Assembly: GCA_019119875.1 (NCBI GenBank)
Contig: DWWG01000149.1
Span: 1-33,623 of the forward strand
Direction of reading: 5' to 3'
DNA from: Candidatus Dietzia intestinigallinarum
Lineage (GTDB): Bacteria; Actinomycetota; Actinomycetes; Mycobacteriales; Mycobacteriaceae
DNA length: 33,623 nucleotides
Shown: piece by piece, positions 32,165-33,623 of the stretch
How positions within the stretch are numbered: position 1 is the stretch's first letter
How the letters are laid out: each line of letters opens with the position of its first letter
Program-made: the position numbers and the translations under genes
Notes under the pieces: generated by a model
The model's input: the letters and a program-made list of their open reading frames with translations, nothing else
Databases searched by the model: none
What the model was told of the DNA's origin: nothing

Positions 32165-32234
32165 CTGGGCCGCCTCTGCGCCCCTTTGCCTGGTGCCGCC
32201 CGGCCCTGTTCGTGGTGTCCAATACTGTCGTACC

Positions 32235-32250
32235 CCGAACATACAGTCGA
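32235..32250. promoter_or_regulatory. LexA (SOS) box-like site at the HNH gene promoter
   Basis: CCGAAC-N4-AGTCGA matches 9 of the 12 fixed positions of the mycobacterial SOS box TCGAAC-N4-GTTCGA. It overlaps the -10 box (32242-32247), so LexA binding would block RNA polymerase. 13E12-family genes with LexA sites are known in M. tuberculosis. Confidence 0.45.
32242..32247 (+). promoter_or_regulatory. -10 box of a leaderless promoter for the HNH gene
   Basis: TACAGT ends 7 nt before ATG 32255. No ribosome binding site is visible. Apart from this and the SOS-like box, 32165-32254 shows nothing recognisable. Confidence 0.45.
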
Positions 32251-32254
32251 CACC

Positions 32255-33623
32255 ATGACACCCACACCGTCGTCCACCACACAGAACACGGGCCCCGCGG
32301 CCGAGGAGACCGATACGCAGTTCGCGCAGAAGTTCGAGCCACCGCCGGGTTTCGTCACCACCGCGGTCCCCGCCGTGGACGTCCTGGTCCCGGACGCGTT
32401 CAGCCGATGGGACCCCGGACAACAACGGGGATACCTCGCCCAACGAGCGATCAACGCCGCCGAGGGCGGCACCGTCCTCTACACCTACGCCTGCGTACGC
32501 AGAGCCACCGAACACAACCAGCAGCCCGACCCCCTGGACACGGCCGCCACCATGGTGGGCGCGTCCATGGCCCTGTCGCGCCGCGACGCCTTCCGCCTGG
32601 TCACCACCGCGGTGGAACTGATCGAACGACTCCCGCGCACCTCGGCCCTGCTGACCACCGGATGGATCGGAATCCAGGCAGCCCACGCCATCGCCGACGA
32701 GACCGCACTGGTCGAGGACCACCTGATCCCCGAACTCGACCGACGCATCAGCGAAGGCCTCGCACCGACCAGGAGACGGACCCACCCACCCAAGATCGGG
32801 CCGCTACGCAAAATGCTCAGCAAACTCGTCACCGCCTGCGACCCCGTCGCAGCCGACGCACGCACACACAAGACCACACGAGACCAGAACGTCAGGACCA
32901 CACCCCTGCCGGGCGACCACGCCCGCATCACCGCGACCCTGGCGGCCGTGGACGCACTGGAAATCGCCGACCGCATCGAAGCCCTCGTACGCACCGCCTC
33001 GACCGACGACTCCCGCACCACCGGGCAACTACGAGCCGCCGGCCTACTCGCCCTGAGCCGCGGCTGGACCTGCCTGCCAGAACCCGACGGCAGCCACCCC
33101 ACCGACCCCGCCGCACAGGACGCGGTACGACGCGTGGTCATCCACTCCTACGACGACGGCGACCCCGACTTCCGCGGACTGTTCCTACCCGGATACGGGC
33201 CGGTCAGCGGCCACACCGCCGACGAACTGCAACGGACCGGGCGACGACGACTCGACGCACTGGACACCTTCGCCGACCCCGACAGCGACGCCGCACACCG
33301 GTACACCCCCTCACAAGCCCTGACCCACTTCTGCCACGGACGCGACGGCACCTGCGTCTTCCCCGGATGCCAAACCCCCGCGGACAAAACCGACCTCGAC
33401 CACATCATCCCGTTCAACCACCACCACCCCGACCGCGGCGGCCTGACCACAAGCGACGACCTCGCCAGCCTCTGCCGCACACACCACCGCCTCAAAACCG
33501 AAGGCATCTGGGCCTACTACCGAAACACCGAAGGCGACTACATATGGATCCACGGACCACACCACCCCGACCACAACCCCGGGACCCACATCACCAGCAC
33601 ACCCAACGGACCACTTGCACACT
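32255..33623 (+). CDS. DUF222/13E12-family HNH endonuclease (partial, runs off the end)
   Basis: At least 456 codons, open to the last base. The N-terminal two thirds is a helical DUF222 (13E12 repeat-family) domain: LSRRDAFRLVTTAVELIERLPRTSALLTTGWIGIQAAHAIAD. The C-terminal HNH domain reads CHGRDGTCVFPGC, then DLDHIIPFNHHHPDRGG and SLCRTHHRLKT: a CxxC-type zinc pair, the catalytic DHI(I)P histidine and the final HH. These proteins are multicopy in actinobacteria and are thought to be DNA endonucleases of mobile or SOS-linked origin. A-ending and AC-rich codons are commoner here than in the core genes upstream. ATG 32255 is supported by a leaderless -10. It follows the repeat array and the fMet tRNA, at the break from conserved gene order. 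Confidence 0.9.
   Translation, partial: MTPTPSSTTQNTGPAAEETDTQFAQKFEPPPGFVTTAVPAVDVLVPDAFSRWDPGQQRGYLAQRAINAAEGGTVLYTYACVRRATEHNQQPDPLDTAATMVGASMALSRRDAFRLVTTAVELIERLPRTSALLTTGWIGIQAAHAIADETALVEDHLIPELDRRISEGLAPTRRRTHPPKIGPLRKMLSKLVTACDPVAADARTHKTTRDQNVRTTPLPGDHARITATLAAVDALEIADRIEALVRTASTDDSRTTGQLRAAGLLALSRGWTCLPEPDGSHPTDPAAQDAVRRVVIHSYDDGDPDFRGLFLPGYGPVSGHTADELQRTGRRRLDALDTFADPDSDAAHRYTPSQALTHFCHGRDGTCVFPGCQTPADKTDLDHIIPFNHHHPDRGGLTTSDDLASLCRTHHRLKTEGIWAYYRNTEGDYIWIHGPHHPDHNPGTHITSTPNGPLAH

Noticed and set aside
31137-32258. Long plus-strand frame (373 aa) across the repeat array
   Set aside because: It has no ribosome site or promoter, and its protein is a translation of the 46-bp repeat and Pro/His/Arg-rich linkers. 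The repeat keeps no single reading frame (spacings 106, 137, 130, 124, 122 and 160 are not all multiples of 3).
30854-33623. A second tRNA 3'-end copy as a phage or island attachment site
   Set aside because: I looked for another GGTTCAAATCCTG-type segment and found none in the window, so no att site is claimed.

Overview
The window is about 70% G+C, uses many GTG starts, and carries WhiB1, AdnAB, UvrD2, a mycoredoxin, bL37 and a UPF0182 protein. That set places it in the mycolic-acid actinobacteria (Mycobacteriales/Corynebacteriales). A Dietzia-like genus is my guess, not something proved here. From bL37 to the UPF0182 gene the order follows, from memory, the M. tuberculosis stretch Rv3221c back to Rv3193c: biotinyl protein TB7.3, whiB1, membrane protein, Rv3212-like propeller, rhlE, TB9.4-like DUF3107, TetR, DUF3152 zincin, moeZ, TIGR02569 protein, adnA-adnB, RCK potassium channel, nudC, mrx1, uvrD2, ABC1 kinase, E1-like protein, zinc hydrolase, PDZ-Lon protease, UPF0182. 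This is core chromosome.

Layout. 1-1261 holds bL37, a 71-aa biotin/lipoyl carrier and WhiB1, with a bidirectional terminator and a 388-bp whiB1 upstream region that carries a CRP-like site. 1262-5903 holds a small membrane protein, a membrane-anchored beta-propeller apparently coupled to a DEAD-box helicase, DUF3107 and a TetR regulator. 6054-10484 is a co-directional run: zincin, MoeZ, TIGR02569, MFS exporter. 10554-21876 is a DNA-repair and redox block: the AdnAB helicase-nuclease, an RCK potassium channel, NudC, mycoredoxin and UvrD2. 21913-30599 holds the ABC1 kinase, an orphan TOMM-type E1-like protein, a SprT/YgjP-like metallopeptidase, a DUF2342 zincin, a PDZ-Lon protease and a 1023-aa UPF0182 membrane protein.

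At 30780 an initiator tRNA gene marks a change of character. Beyond it lie a frameshifted 3' remnant of an acyl-CoA ligase, an 840-bp array of seven hairpin-bearing 46-bp repeats separated by C-rich, G4-prone linkers, and a DUF222/13E12-type HNH endonuclease gene that runs off the window. A LexA-like box overlaps the HNH gene's promoter. This right end is the accessory part and the best place to look for something undescribed.

A recurrent feature is an apparent leaderless promoter: a -10-like hexamer ending 6-7 nt before the ATG/GTG at eleven genes. It fixes several starts that no ribosome binding site would support.
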